NCBI GenBank assembly: GCA_016715065.1
Contig: JADKBN010000010.1
Coordinates: 248,001 to 312,000 of the forward strand
DNA: 64,000 nt
Source of the DNA: Fibrobacterota bacterium
GTDB lineage: Bacteria; Fibrobacterota; Fibrobacteria; UBA5070
Direction: 5' to 3'
Part shown: positions 8,501 to 17,925 of the stretch, in pieces
How positions within the stretch are numbered: position 1 is the first letter of the stretch
Layout of the letters: each line of letters starts with the position of its first letter
Position numbers and translations under genes: made by a program
The notes under the pieces: model-generated
Told to the model about the DNA's origin: nothing
Seen by the model: only the letters and a program-made list of their open reading frames with translations
Database searches by the model: none

Positions 8501-8993
8501 GGACCTCACCCGGCAAAGCGACATCACCTTCCGCATCGATTTGCGGCAATCCGGTGTCGGAGGCACCAACAGCTGGGGAGCCAAGCCGCTGGACGCTTAC
8601 ATGAACTTCGCCAACAAATCCTACAAGCACACCTTCCGGCTCTCGCCCATCAAGACCGCCAACCTGGATCTTGAATTCATGGCCCGCCAAGGCTTCAAGA
8701 ACCTCGCCACCTCCGACAGCGTGGTCGAGTATCAAACACCCACCTCCGCGGTCCGTTCCGCTTCCGGTCGGCGGTGGATCGATGCCGGATCGCTGGGACG
8801 CTTCGAAGTCGACGATCCGGATCGGATCCACTCCATCCATGTCCTCGACTTGAACGGGCGACAGGTGCAGGAGGTCAAGGTGTCGAATGGTCGCATGAGC
8901 GTGGGGCGGTTGGCCCCGGGCCTGTACATCGTCCGCCTGGTGGGGACGGGATTTGTCCGTTCGGCGGTCGCCACGGTCGCATCCGGTCGATAG
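5502..8993 (+). CDS. secreted GH2 beta-galactosidase (LacZ type)
   Basis: The product is 1163 aa, close to LacZ plus a signal peptide and tail. After a basic N-terminus and hydrophobic segment, the sugar-binding domain begins around VPGSWQQQGYDRPIYTNV. Immunoglobulin-like domains and the TIM barrel follow. The acid/base Glu is in SLGNEAGNG (Glu about 501) and the nucleophile in LCEFEHAMGNS (Glu about 560). The large C-terminal beta domain shows WRAPTDND and WFGRGPHENY. The last 50 residues (HVLDLNGRQVQEV then GLYIVRL) look like a type IX secretion sorting tail, so an extracellular or surface location is likely. GGGAG about 8 bases upstream supports this ATG. A GH43 gene follows after 99 bases, suggesting joint glycan degradation. 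Confidence 0.93.
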   Translation: MHRSILLRTGFWFRPAKAVVASCLALVAMLPDTARSQAQEWDNAPTVFGVNVLKPHATSMPYSTLDEAKAGKRRASSWYQSLAGTWKFFHVEKPASRNTTFFQDGYDVSAWKDIAVPGSWQQQGYDRPIYTNVTYPWSGGDNISPPAAPKNFNPVGHYRREFTVPAAWDGRRIRLHFEGVESAYYVWVNGKYVGYSENSFTGHEFDVTDKLRPGANNISVQVFRWCDGSWMEDQDFIRLSGIHRDVYLFATPKTHIQDFQINADLATNYKDGDLKTSVWVQNTATAAAAGHTVDMLLFDAAGKQVGTTTSQPVASVPGAGGESKVSFQVPVTAPALWSGEKPNLHTLVLALKDAAGTVVQYESNKIGFRKVELKKDAAGLTRYYINNQPIKFRGVNRHEIDPDLGHVMTDKRMEEDVLLMKRLNINALRMSHYPNDPRMYELCDKYGIYVIDEANLETHGAWDVVPKNSDSWRAASVERMSSMIQRDKNHPCVVMWSLGNEAGNGNVFTSMRDYAHAADPTKPVHYEGDWANADVNSWMYYGHDAVRTYNNNSKPIMLCEFEHAMGNSVGDMQEYIDAFYANPRSFGGFIWDFIDQGLRRGKTNFFNYGGLWGDRPNDDNFCANGIVNADRVPDPEAYEVKHQFASIVVRGVDLAKGVLSIENRFNFSNVNEYEAVWELKEEGKTIQTGILPSASLDIAPLATKNVTIPFTAPALRAGHVYHLDLDFRLKTDASWAKAGHSVAHGQFEVNLGAARSPKIDLSKLPRLAVTQANGLVNLSGDGFTALFDTKKGTLTGYTLGTTQVIKEGPVPNFWRAPTDNDRGYNMTSASGKWQHAARDRVVSKSTVTTVSASEIRIDLELGLPNAGSSSMAMSWTFYGTGDVVVDYTLSPDATAGAIPNVGTFLTVPGGFETLRWFGRGPHENYIGRNRGSYVGHYTSPVDSTITLYTEGSETGQRTDVRWAALTNPAGVGLMAVGSPNMEINAQHHTPAQLTSTRYPWDLTRQSDITFRIDLRQSGVGGTNSWGAKPLDAYMNFANKSYKHTFRLSPIKTANLDLEFMARQGFKNLATSDSVVEYQTPTSAVRSASGRRWIDAGSLGRFEVDDPDRIHSIHVLDLNGRQVQEVKVSNGRMSVGRLAPGLYIVRLVGTGFVRSAVATVASGR

Positions 8994-9092
8994 CGGCGAC
9001 GACGGATTCGGTCTCGGGTGCAAACCCGGCCGAATCCGGACGAACTCGACGAAAACGCGCACCGCGCCACCAGTGATTCCAGGAGGAACGCA

Positions 9093-10628
9093 ATGAACAG
9101 GATCGACAGAATTTGGATGCCGCTGGCGGCATTGGCCGCGGTCGCCACCGCCGACAACCCCATCGTCCAGACCTACTACACTCCGGATCCCGCTCCGATG
9201 GTTTGGAACGACACGGTGTTCGTCTACACCGGCCACGACGAAGACGTGACCGTCGACAATTTCTTCACGATGAGCAATTGGCGCGTCTACTCCTCCACCG
9301 ACATGGTGAATTGGACCGATCGAGGCTCGCCACTGAGCTACAAGACCTTCAGTTGGTCGGGCGGCAAGGCCTGGGCGGCCCAGTGCATCCCGCGCAACGG
9401 CAAGTTCTACTGGTACGTGACCGCGGGGCTTTCGGGCGGAAGCCAACCCTCGATCGGGGTGGCTGTTTCCGACAATCCCACGGGCCCCTTCAAGGATCCC
9501 ATCAACAAGCCGCTCGTCAAGAATTCGTGGGATGACATCGATCCCACCGTGTTCATCGATACCGACGGTCAGGCATACTTGTACTGGGGCAACCCCAAAC
9601 TGTACTACGTGAAGCTCAACAGCGACATGGTCAGCTACACGGGCGGGATCCAGCAGGTTCCGATGACCACGGCCAGCTTCGGGGTCCGTACCGGGGACGC
9701 CGCCCGGGCGACCACCTACGAAGAAGGACCGTGGTTTTTCAAGCGCAAGTCCCTGTATTACATGGGATACGCCGCCGGCCCTCTCCCGGAGCCCATGGGC
9801 TACTCCACCTCCACCGGCCCGACCGGCCCCTGGACCTACCGTGGACAAATCATGTCCGGGGCCAACACGGGGAGCTTCACGAACCACTCCGGCATCGTCG
9901 AATTCAAGAACAAGGCCTACTTCTTCTACCATACCGGGAAACTTCCCGGAGGCGGAGGCTACAAGAGATCCACGGCTGTCGAGGAATTCTCCTTCAACGC
10001 GGATGGGACCATTCCCACCATCGCGATGACCACCAAGGGACCCAACCCCGCCGACAGTTTGGATCCCTACCGCAGGGTGGAGGGCGAGACCATGGCCTTC
10101 TCGAGCGGTCTGAAAACCCAGGCCACATCGCAATCGGGCCTGTACGTGTCATCCATAGGAAACAACGACTACATCAAGCTGCGTTCGGTCGACTTCAATC
10201 CCACCGGAGCGAAGAGCTTTTCCGCGAGCGTCGCGACGGGCACAGCGGGAGGAAGCATCGAGCTCAGGCTGGACACCCAGACGGGAAAGTTGATCGGCAC
10301 GCTCCCTGTCGCGGGCACGGGGGGCGCGACCACCTGGAAGACATTGACAACTTCCGTCACAGGAGCGACGGGGGTGCACGACCTCTTCCTGGTGTTCAAG
10401 GGCAGCGGCACCGACATGTTCAATCTCGACCATTGGTCGTTCGAACCGGTCGTTTCTTCTCTCGACATCGGTGCCGGTCGTTCGGTATCGGACCCCAGGA
10501 GGGTCGATGTCCACGACATGCGCGGAAACCTCCTCCGCAAAGGTGTCGATCGCGAAACGGCGCTCGACGGGCTGGGTCAGGGCGTGTATTTCGCCGGCCA
10601 TGAAAAAGCGTTCGTCGCCGAGCGCTGA
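9093..10628 (+). CDS. secreted GH43 enzyme with CBM6-like domain
   Basis: The product is 511 aa with a short signal peptide. The five-bladed propeller domain shows the three expected acids: Asp32 in YTPDPAPMV, Asp150 in DDIDPTVFID and Glu211 in YEEGPW. GH43 enzymes remove arabinose or xylose from hemicellulose; the exact specificity cannot be read here. From about residue 335 (YRRVEGETMA) a CBM6-like beta-sandwich follows, with YIKLRSVDF, SIELRLD and LFLVFKG. The end, VDVHDMRGNLLRKGV then GQGVYFAG, resembles a secretion sorting tail. AGGAGG six bases upstream of the ATG fixes the start. It lies 99 bases after the GH2 gene and is probably co-transcribed. Confidence 0.92.
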   Translation: MNRIDRIWMPLAALAAVATADNPIVQTYYTPDPAPMVWNDTVFVYTGHDEDVTVDNFFTMSNWRVYSSTDMVNWTDRGSPLSYKTFSWSGGKAWAAQCIPRNGKFYWYVTAGLSGGSQPSIGVAVSDNPTGPFKDPINKPLVKNSWDDIDPTVFIDTDGQAYLYWGNPKLYYVKLNSDMVSYTGGIQQVPMTTASFGVRTGDAARATTYEEGPWFFKRKSLYYMGYAAGPLPEPMGYSTSTGPTGPWTYRGQIMSGANTGSFTNHSGIVEFKNKAYFFYHTGKLPGGGGYKRSTAVEEFSFNADGTIPTIAMTTKGPNPADSLDPYRRVEGETMAFSSGLKTQATSQSGLYVSSIGNNDYIKLRSVDFNPTGAKSFSASVATGTAGGSIELRLDTQTGKLIGTLPVAGTGGATTWKTLTTSVTGATGVHDLFLVFKGSGTDMFNLDHWSFEPVVSSLDIGAGRSVSDPRRVDVHDMRGNLLRKGVDRETALDGLGQGVYFAGHEKAFVAER

Positions 10629-10728
10629 GCTGCGCCGATTCGGATACGAATTCGCCATTGTGGGATGAACTACTCCGCAATGAGTTCGTTGGAAATTGGC
10701 TACACCCGAGAGGTTAGTTTCCATAACG

Positions 10729-12846
10729 ATGGGGACCCGGTACGCGCAGGACACGAAAGCGGGGTGGCTTGGTGGCTTGTCCACCAGAGCTGGGTATCGT
10801 TTCATGGTCGCCACCCTGGCTTTGGCGACGGCGATCCTCGCCGCACCCGGTGAAGATCCGATTTTCGGAAAAGTGGTGGACGCTTCCAGCCGGGCGGGGC
10901 TTTCCGGCGTGCGGATCGTAGGAGTTCCCAGCGGACGGACGGCATGGACAGGGTCGGATGGAAGCTTTGCCTTGGCCGCGGCGAATCCCCGCGCGATCGA
11001 GGTCCGCAAGCCTCCTCCTGTGGAAGGATCGTCTCGACTTGTGCTGCGTGGAGTCGGAGTCCGTTACGATTGGGTGTCGATTTCCGGCAAGCGTCGCCAC
11101 CTTGCCACGGCGCCAGCGAACGTCCACCTCGACCAGATCGACGAGAACTTCGGGTGGATCTGTTCCGATGCCGATCGCCCCGATCGGTGCTGGAGCGCGC
11201 TGAAGGTCGGACGGAATCTGTTGGTGCGCGATTCTCCCCGCGATCGGCAGGCCAACGCGATCCATCCTTCCCCAAGCCCGGAAAGTCTTTTCGTGTGGCT
11301 ACCGGGGCGTGCCCATCGGACGGTTTCCGCCGTGGTCTCGGGACCGATCGTGGTGGAACTTCCCCCCGTCCGGACGGTGGCGGGAGACTTCCATACCCAC
11401 ACCTACCTCTCGGATGGATCGCACACCCACGACGACATCGCCGCGCACGCCTTCGGTGGAAAGTATCTGATGCGCGAAATCCGGGGAGCGCCTCTGCGCG
11501 ACAGCGTGACGCCGGGATTCGGCTTGGATTGGTACGCCAACACCGACCACGGCGGGGCGTTCCCCTACGACCGGTTCGGCAAGCCTTTCACGGAGTCCCC
11601 GGAAATCCGGCTGGAGGGGGTCGCCACCGGAGGGTACATGTGGAGATGGCAGTCCCTTCGGGATTTGTCGTGGCCGGTCTTGGACAGTTTGCATCGGGTC
11701 CATTCCCATCGGCACATCTTCCAGGGGGTGGAATGGAACGTGCCGGGACACGAGCACGCTTCCGTGGGAATCCTCGCCTCCACTCCGGAGCCGATCGCGC
11801 GCTTCGAGTTCCTCTTCGACTGGGCCGATGGAGACACGGTTGGCGGTGGGTGGCCGGACGCCTTCAGCAAGATTCTGGACAACTCGCATCCCAAGGCCTT
11901 GGCGGGGGCACGCTGGCTGCACCAGCACCATGGCGATTCCAGCTGGATCGTGATCAACCATCCTTCGCGGCTGCGGGTGACCTTCATCCAGGATCTTCGC
12001 GACCTGCACGATGCGGCGGGGCCGGTGTTCCTGGGGATCGAGGCGGTTCCAGGTCACCAGAAACACCCCTCGCGAGGCTCCTACGGCTACGTATCTCCGC
12101 CACCGGACCACCCTTGGAACGCACGCACCTGGGGCGGGGCCGATCGCATGCTGGCACGGGTGGGAGGCGTCATGGACGCGTTGTGGAGCGAAGGACGCAA
12201 GGTCTGGGTCTTCGCCAATTCCGACTTCCACATCGCGGCGGGTTACGACCACTATCCCGGCGAATACCACAAGAACATCACACGGGTCTCGGACAAGTCT
12301 CCCACGAGCATCCTGGCTGGATTGCGCAGGGGCGCCACCGTGGCTGTCATGGGCGACCTCGTGGACAGCTTCTCGCTGGAGCTGGACGATGGCCGGACAG
12401 TGGCCTCCATGGGAGGGGAGCTCGCCACCTCCAGCGACTCGGTGTCGGTGGTGGTCCGGTACCATATTCCCGCGCGCAGCGCCCTGGGCGATTCCCCCGT
12501 GGTCGACCACATCGATCTGATCCGCGGGGAGGTCCGTGGGAAGCTCCTGCCCGGGGATCCCCACTATGCGACGGATTCCGTCGCCAACGTGTCGGTGGTG
12601 GCCACGGTTTCCACCGCCGATCTTCCCAAGGGGCTGGATGGTTGGCACCAGGCGCGTTGGCGGCAGGCCAGCGACAGACCTTCCTTCTTTCGGGTCCGCG
12701 GCTCTTCCCTGCCACGTGGAACTCCCGGCTGGACGGATTCCCTGGGCAATCCTCTCTGCGACGAACTCCAATACCCCAACGACGATTCCGAGGCCAGATA
12801 CAACCGCTGGTTCTACTCCAATCCGGTCTTCCTCAAGCGAAGATAG
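10729..12846 (+). CDS. secreted PHP-domain metallohydrolase (CehA/McbA-like)
   Basis: The product is 705 aa. A hydrophobic segment (MVATLALATAILAA) is followed by a carboxypeptidase-regulatory-like beta domain (FGKVVDASSRAGLSGVRI). The catalytic part starts with GDFHTHTYLSDGSHTHDD (His about 222 and 224), the first PHP motif. Further metal-ligand candidates are in YANTDHGG, VEWNVPGHEH, INHPSR and ANSDFHIAAGYDHYPGEYH. Such proteins are metal-dependent phosphoesterase or esterase relatives; the natural substrate is unknown. The start is uncertain: ATG 10729 gives a long basic n-region, ATG 10804 a short signal peptide, and neither has a good ribosome site. It follows the GH43 gene by 100 bases, so its substrate may be a glycan-linked ester. 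Confidence 0.75.
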   Translation: MGTRYAQDTKAGWLGGLSTRAGYRFMVATLALATAILAAPGEDPIFGKVVDASSRAGLSGVRIVGVPSGRTAWTGSDGSFALAAANPRAIEVRKPPPVEGSSRLVLRGVGVRYDWVSISGKRRHLATAPANVHLDQIDENFGWICSDADRPDRCWSALKVGRNLLVRDSPRDRQANAIHPSPSPESLFVWLPGRAHRTVSAVVSGPIVVELPPVRTVAGDFHTHTYLSDGSHTHDDIAAHAFGGKYLMREIRGAPLRDSVTPGFGLDWYANTDHGGAFPYDRFGKPFTESPEIRLEGVATGGYMWRWQSLRDLSWPVLDSLHRVHSHRHIFQGVEWNVPGHEHASVGILASTPEPIARFEFLFDWADGDTVGGGWPDAFSKILDNSHPKALAGARWLHQHHGDSSWIVINHPSRLRVTFIQDLRDLHDAAGPVFLGIEAVPGHQKHPSRGSYGYVSPPPDHPWNARTWGGADRMLARVGGVMDALWSEGRKVWVFANSDFHIAAGYDHYPGEYHKNITRVSDKSPTSILAGLRRGATVAVMGDLVDSFSLELDDGRTVASMGGELATSSDSVSVVVRYHIPARSALGDSPVVDHIDLIRGEVRGKLLPGDPHYATDSVANVSVVATVSTADLPKGLDGWHQARWRQASDRPSFFRVRGSSLPRGTPGWTDSLGNPLCDELQYPNDDSEARYNRWFYSNPVFLKRR

Positions 12847-12853
12847 GCGTTCA

Positions 12854-14409
12854 TCACTCCGGTCCTGCCAGCCAAGAGGGTACTGGGCTGGGCCGACCGA
12901 GTGCGTTGTGCGAGGAGTTCAGAAGTCCTGCGCCCATCGTGGTCGCGCGCGTAGGGCGGGCCCGGAGCCAGGTTCCTGACGGGCTTTCCACCGCGCCGAT
13001 GTCGATGCGTCCAGTGCGAGGCGAACCGTAGGCGTCGTCCTTCAGGACAGATTTTGTACTACCGGAATCGATGGCGGGACTGCCTGCGCGCAGAGTCCCA
13101 AGCCGTTTGCCGGATGCCAGGTAGTTGTCGATGGATCCAATGATCGCCAGATATGGTGGATCCTTCACTTGGAACTGCTCACGGTCCATCGATGCGTCCT
13201 TGCCGGTGAGATGGATGTTCCTGGCCACATGGTCCTAGGCGGGAAGGGTGACCTGCTGGCCGAAGATGTTGTTGTAGAACTCGTAGACCGCGGTGGACGC
13301 GGCGGGCTTGGGCCAGATGGCCAGACTCGACGAACGGCCTTCCATGGTCCTGCCGAAGATGCTGGACCAGGTGTCGGCGGGAGCGGTGAAGAAGGTGTTG
13401 TTGCGAAACACGAACGCTCCTCGAAATCCGCACCCAGATGGAAGCCGATCCCGCCCACCGGCCCCCAGATGTTGTTTTCCCAAGTGAAGTCGCGGTACTC
13501 GCCACCGGCGGTGTTCGCGTTGATCATCACTCCCATGGCTTCCAGGTGGTAGAAGACGTTGTTGCGAAAGGTGAAGTTCCTGGAGCCGATCGCGTACTTC
13601 GCCGCACCACTGTTGACCATGTACATGTGGATGCCGTCGACATGCATGTTCCAGGGTTTCGCTCCCGACTTCTGTTCGTCGTCGTTGGCGCCATCGTCCA
13701 GATCGTGGATGCGGTTTCCTTCCACCAGCCAGTTTTCACCGCCCAGGATCGAGATGCCGTCGTGGGAATTGTGGTGGATCTCGTTGCCGCGCACCACGAA
13801 GTCGCGGGTCATCCCCTGGATCCCGATCCCGCTATGGGTGATCTCGTTGCTGTCCAGCGTCACGAATTGTCCATTGAACACCGAAACTCCGGCGCGGGGC
13901 ATGATCGTGATCGTGTCTCCCGTCAGGCGGATCGTGTTGTGCTTGATTTGGACGTGACGACTGCCTTCGATCTTGATGCCGTCGTCGATCTGCAGATGCT
14001 CCATGCGCAAGCGCAGATCGCTGTTGCCTTTTTGCTCGAAGGAAATGGCCCAACCGGTATCGTGGTTGAGCGTGCCTAGCTGGACCTTCGCCAGATGCGG
14101 ATTGGCTCCCGGCGCGGCTGCGATCGTGACCCACTTCGAAAAGACCTCGGCGATGGGGCGCCAAGCCCAGTTCGCCTTGGGGTCGGCTCCGGCATACCCG
14201 AAGGAAAAGTCGCCGTAGTTTCCCGACTGCAACAGCAGCGTGTCGTCGCTCTTGACCAAGGTCATGCCCTTGGCGAGGGTCTTGACGGGTTGCGCGAGCG
14301 TTCCCGGATCCGTGTCCTTGCCAATGCTCGCATCGGCGTAGAAGGTGGTCGCGAACGCTTGGGAGCCAAACAGCAAAGCCGAGAGCAGAATGGATTTGCA
14401 TCGAGGCAT
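12854..14409 (-). pseudogene. secreted beta-helix protein, broken by frameshift and stop
   Basis: The start at 14409 gives a signal peptide (ILLSALLFGSQAFA). A long right-handed parallel beta-helix follows, with repeated asparagine-rich turns such as GNEIHHNSHDGISILGG and RNNVFYHLEAMGV. After FHLGADF, near 13422, the reading must move one frame to continue with RGAFVFRNNTFF, consistent with one missing C. In the new frame an in-frame TAG sits at 13235-13237 after QQVTLPA. The same frame then continues with NIHLTGKDASMDREQF and ends in AGSPAIDSGS and GRIDIGAVES, the usual close of this protein type. The intact form would be about 518 aa. Such proteins are often pectate-lyase-like or anchor-type glycan enzymes. 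The damage may be real decay or sequence error. Confidence 0.8.
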
Positions 14410-14476
14410 CGGTACGGCTCCGGAAAGGGTGAGACTCTCCCTCATCTTACCATTTCTGAGCGTGGTTGGACGGCAA

Positions 14477-14510
14477 CAAAAAGGGGATTTCCCATCCCTG
14501 GGAATCCCCC
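14477..14510 (-). terminator. terminator for carboxynorspermidine dehydrogenase gene
   Basis: Read on the minus strand, GGGGATT (14509-14503) pairs with AATCCCC (14489-14483) and TTTTTG follows. It lies about 195 bases beyond the stop of the gene at 14706..15902, in the 296-base gap before the beta-helix pseudogene. Confidence 0.65.
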
Positions 14511-14622
14511 TCGTCCATCGCAACCTGTCAGATTCCGACGGAAAAACGTCCAGATATCAGACGAACTTGGCGCCAAGCGAAGTATGACCGAGCGAGCAGG
14601 ATGCAGACGACCCGACGGGGAC

Positions 14623-14667
14623 CTGGATTCCCGAGGCGTACGTGCTCGGTACGTTGAGGGAATCCAG
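14623..14667. repeat. long hairpin with internal second stem
   Basis: CTGGATTCCC (14623-14632) pairs perfectly with GGGAATCCAG (14658-14667). The 25-base loop itself contains CGTAC and GTACG, which can form a second short stem. There is no T-run, so it is not a standard terminator. It may be a REP-like element or a 3'-end RNA structure for the gene at 14706. Confidence 0.5.
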
Positions 14668-14705
14668 TGGGGCCCCGGGAGGGGAGTATGCGCCTGCGCA
14701 GCCGG

Positions 14706-15902
<1,197 letters not shown>

Positions 15903-15977
15903 TTTCTGTTCCTCCTGAACGATGTTTTGAATGAGGAGGTGGATTCCCGAACCGCCGACCGCGAGAACGGCCAGGGT

Positions 15978-16007
15978 TCCCATTTCACCCGCTCGAGTGA
16001 AATGGGA
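15978..16007. promoter_or_regulatory. perfect 11-bp inverted repeat
   Basis: TCCCATTTCAC (15978-15988) and GTGAAATGGGA (15997-16007) form a perfect inverted repeat around an 8-base spacer. It lies 75 bases upstream of the carboxynorspermidine dehydrogenase start and 200 bases beyond the stop of the next gene. No T-run follows on either strand, so an operator or leader-RNA hairpin is more likely than a terminator. I see no gene in the rest of 15903-16206. Confidence 0.45.
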
Positions 16008-16206
16008 GGGATGGGAGACGGCGCCGAGGAGGAATCTCACTCCTTCAGGGACTTCGCCCTTCGAGACGCCCGCGACGCGGGCTCCTCAGGACGAACGGGT
16101 TGGTTCCGTGGTCTCCGGAGTTCGAGTTCTCCATGCCGTCCGATTGAAGGCAGGAAGAAAAATGCATTCTCGGAAATGGCCGGTGCGTTTCTCGCCTGTT
16201 GCAGTC

Positions 16207-17025
16207 CTACTTCGATCCCATGGCGTATTGGCCGCCCACGTTGATGCGCCAATCCGTGCCACGGATCCGGTCGTCTTTGTAGAATGCCCAACTGCTGCCA
16301 CCAAGGATCGAAACGCTGCGCATGACGTCGATCCGGGCTCCGAGGTCGATCTGGAACTGGGAGAGATCGATCACGTTTCGTTTTTCCGAACCGTCCTTCC
16401 AAAAGCCGGGCAGATCCAGGCTGTGGCGGTAGCTGAATCCGCCGTAGGGTTTGATCTTGCTCCGGCCGCCTTTCATGGCCGTCACCCCCAGGATGAGCGG
16501 GTAGTCGTTGGCGGAGTCATGGATCGTCATCAGGTTGCCTGCGGTGTCGGGTCTTCCCATCTGGACATCGCGTCCAAAGGATGTCATCCCGATCCCGGTG
16601 TAGAACAACACCCGGTTGTTGCGCGAAGGCAGGGTCCAGCCCAGCATCAGCGCCCAATGATCGTCCACCATGGACATGACCCCGTCGGTCTTGTCCACTT
16701 GTTCGCTCAGGTAGAAGGCCGCCCAGGTGGATTTGATGTTGAGCATCCCGTAGATGCCCGCAGCCAACATGTGCTGGGAGAGTCCGAGGACCCCGGAGGA
16801 GTCACCCTTCCTACGCACGCCTTCCGGACGGGACCCGACAGAAAATGCCCCTCCACCCGCCACGCCGAACCGCTCGTTGGCCGTCAAAGGGAGGATGGGC
16901 ACCGGATGGATGTGGGGAAGATCGTAGTGGGCGCGGGCGTAGCGGGTCTTGGTGGACTGCTGCGCGCACCCACCCAACAGCGCCAGCGAGAGGCACGAAA
17001 GCCCAAGGACGGTTTGGCGAAGCAT
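16207..17025 (-). CDS. outer-membrane-type lipoprotein, beta-barrel-like
   Basis: The product is 272 aa. The signal sequence ends in the lipobox LALLGGC, so it should be lipidated. The mature part is rich in alternating strands (YGMLNIKSTWAAFYLSEQV, ALMLGWTLPS, VLFYTGIGMTSFG, KIKPYGGFSYRHSL, INVGGQYAMGSK), which suggests a small outer-membrane beta-barrel or barrel-like fold. No catalytic motif was found and I do not recognise the family. The gene is 31 bases downstream of the next minus-strand gene, so the two may be co-transcribed. Confidence 0.75.
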   Translation of the reverse strand: MLRQTVLGLSCLSLALLGGCAQQSTKTRYARAHYDLPHIHPVPILPLTANERFGVAGGGAFSVGSRPEGVRRKGDSSGVLGLSQHMLAAGIYGMLNIKSTWAAFYLSEQVDKTDGVMSMVDDHWALMLGWTLPSRNNRVLFYTGIGMTSFGRDVQMGRPDTAGNLMTIHDSANDYPLILGVTAMKGGRSKIKPYGGFSYRHSLDLPGFWKDGSEKRNVIDLSQFQIDLGARIDVMRSVSILGGSSWAFYKDDRIRGTDWRINVGGQYAMGSK

Positions 17026-17056
17026 GGATTGCCCTCGTAATGGGGGAAAGGTTCGA

Positions 17057-17920
17057 TCAGTTCTTCTTCATCAGAGTCTCGAATTGCTGGAGGACCTTGA
17101 GTTCCTGGGGGGAAAATTCCACCTGGGCGGTCGCCAACTTTCCGGAAGAGTACTCCTGGGAGGCTTTCATCACATCGTCCAGGACTTCCTGGATCTTACC
17201 GACGGCCACGGAGCGGAACATGCCCATGTTCATGACCGAGTTGATCAGGGAATTGGAGGGGAACATGGTGAACCGGGCACTGTAGCAGGTCTTGCCCGCC
17301 TTGCCGGCAAGAGGCCAGGAGCGGAATTCGATCACGAGGTTCCCGACCAGTTTCCAGGTCAGGATCTGGACACGTCCCTGGCCGTAGTAGACCCGCTCAC
17401 GGTGGTCGGGACGTTCCCACAGTTGCCGGGCGCGGCCACGCAGGCTTTTGCCGTTGCTGCCCCGGAAAAAGGCGCTGTCCTCCGCGATGGGGAATTCCGC
17501 GGAGTACTCCGTGCCGCGGTAGGCGTTGACCAGCTTGGCGGCCACCGGGATGTTGCGCATCATCAGGTCCAGCGCTTCGGGGTTCATGGGCACGGTGTCC
17601 GCGACCACGTACATGACGTGGTATTTGGTACCCATGTACTGCCACATTTCGGTGGCGTCGGAGTGGAGCGTGGGAAGGATCTCCTTGCGATCGAACGACC
17701 GGACCCAGCCACAGTACGCCTGGTCCAGCTCGACTCCCGCAACGGGAGCGGAGAGTTGCTCCGTGCATGCGCCGGTCCGATCCGCGACTTGACAGGTTTT
17801 GACAAGGTTGCAGTAGGCGCGTTGTCGACTGGGTTGATCCGCGTCCGGTGCGGCGAGCACCGGGGACTGGATCGAAACCAAGAAGGTGAAGGCAAGCGAG
17901 AGGCGGGGAAGCGCTCGCAT
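17057..17920 (-). CDS. secreted protein of unknown function
   Basis: The product is 287 aa with a clear signal peptide (MRALPRLSLAFTFLVSIQSPVLAA). Cysteines at AYCNLVKTCQVAD, TGACTEQ and AYCGWV suggest disulfide bonds in an exported N-terminal region. The middle has YVVADTVPMNPEALDLMM, and the end is helical. I do not recognise the family. The ATG is only 5 bases after the fabF stop, so it is probably translated from the fabF transcript, although the functions look unrelated. The longer in-frame reading upstream overlaps fabF and is rejected. Confidence 0.75.
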   Translation of the reverse strand: MRALPRLSLAFTFLVSIQSPVLAAPDADQPSRQRAYCNLVKTCQVADRTGACTEQLSAPVAGVELDQAYCGWVRSFDRKEILPTLHSDATEMWQYMGTKYHVMYVVADTVPMNPEALDLMMRNIPVAAKLVNAYRGTEYSAEFPIAEDSAFFRGSNGKSLRGRARQLWERPDHRERVYYGQGRVQILTWKLVGNLVIEFRSWPLAGKAGKTCYSARFTMFPSNSLINSVMNMGMFRSVAVGKIQEVLDDVMKASQEYSSGKLATAQVEFSPQELKVLQQFETLMKKN

Positions 17921-17925
17921 GGCGA

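Noticed and set aside
5244..10133. A 1629-codon open frame on the minus strand opposite the GH2 and GH43 genes
   Set aside because: It is a composition shadow: the opposite strand carries clear GH2 and GH43 motifs, and this frame has no recognisable domains and is rich in Gly, Val and His.
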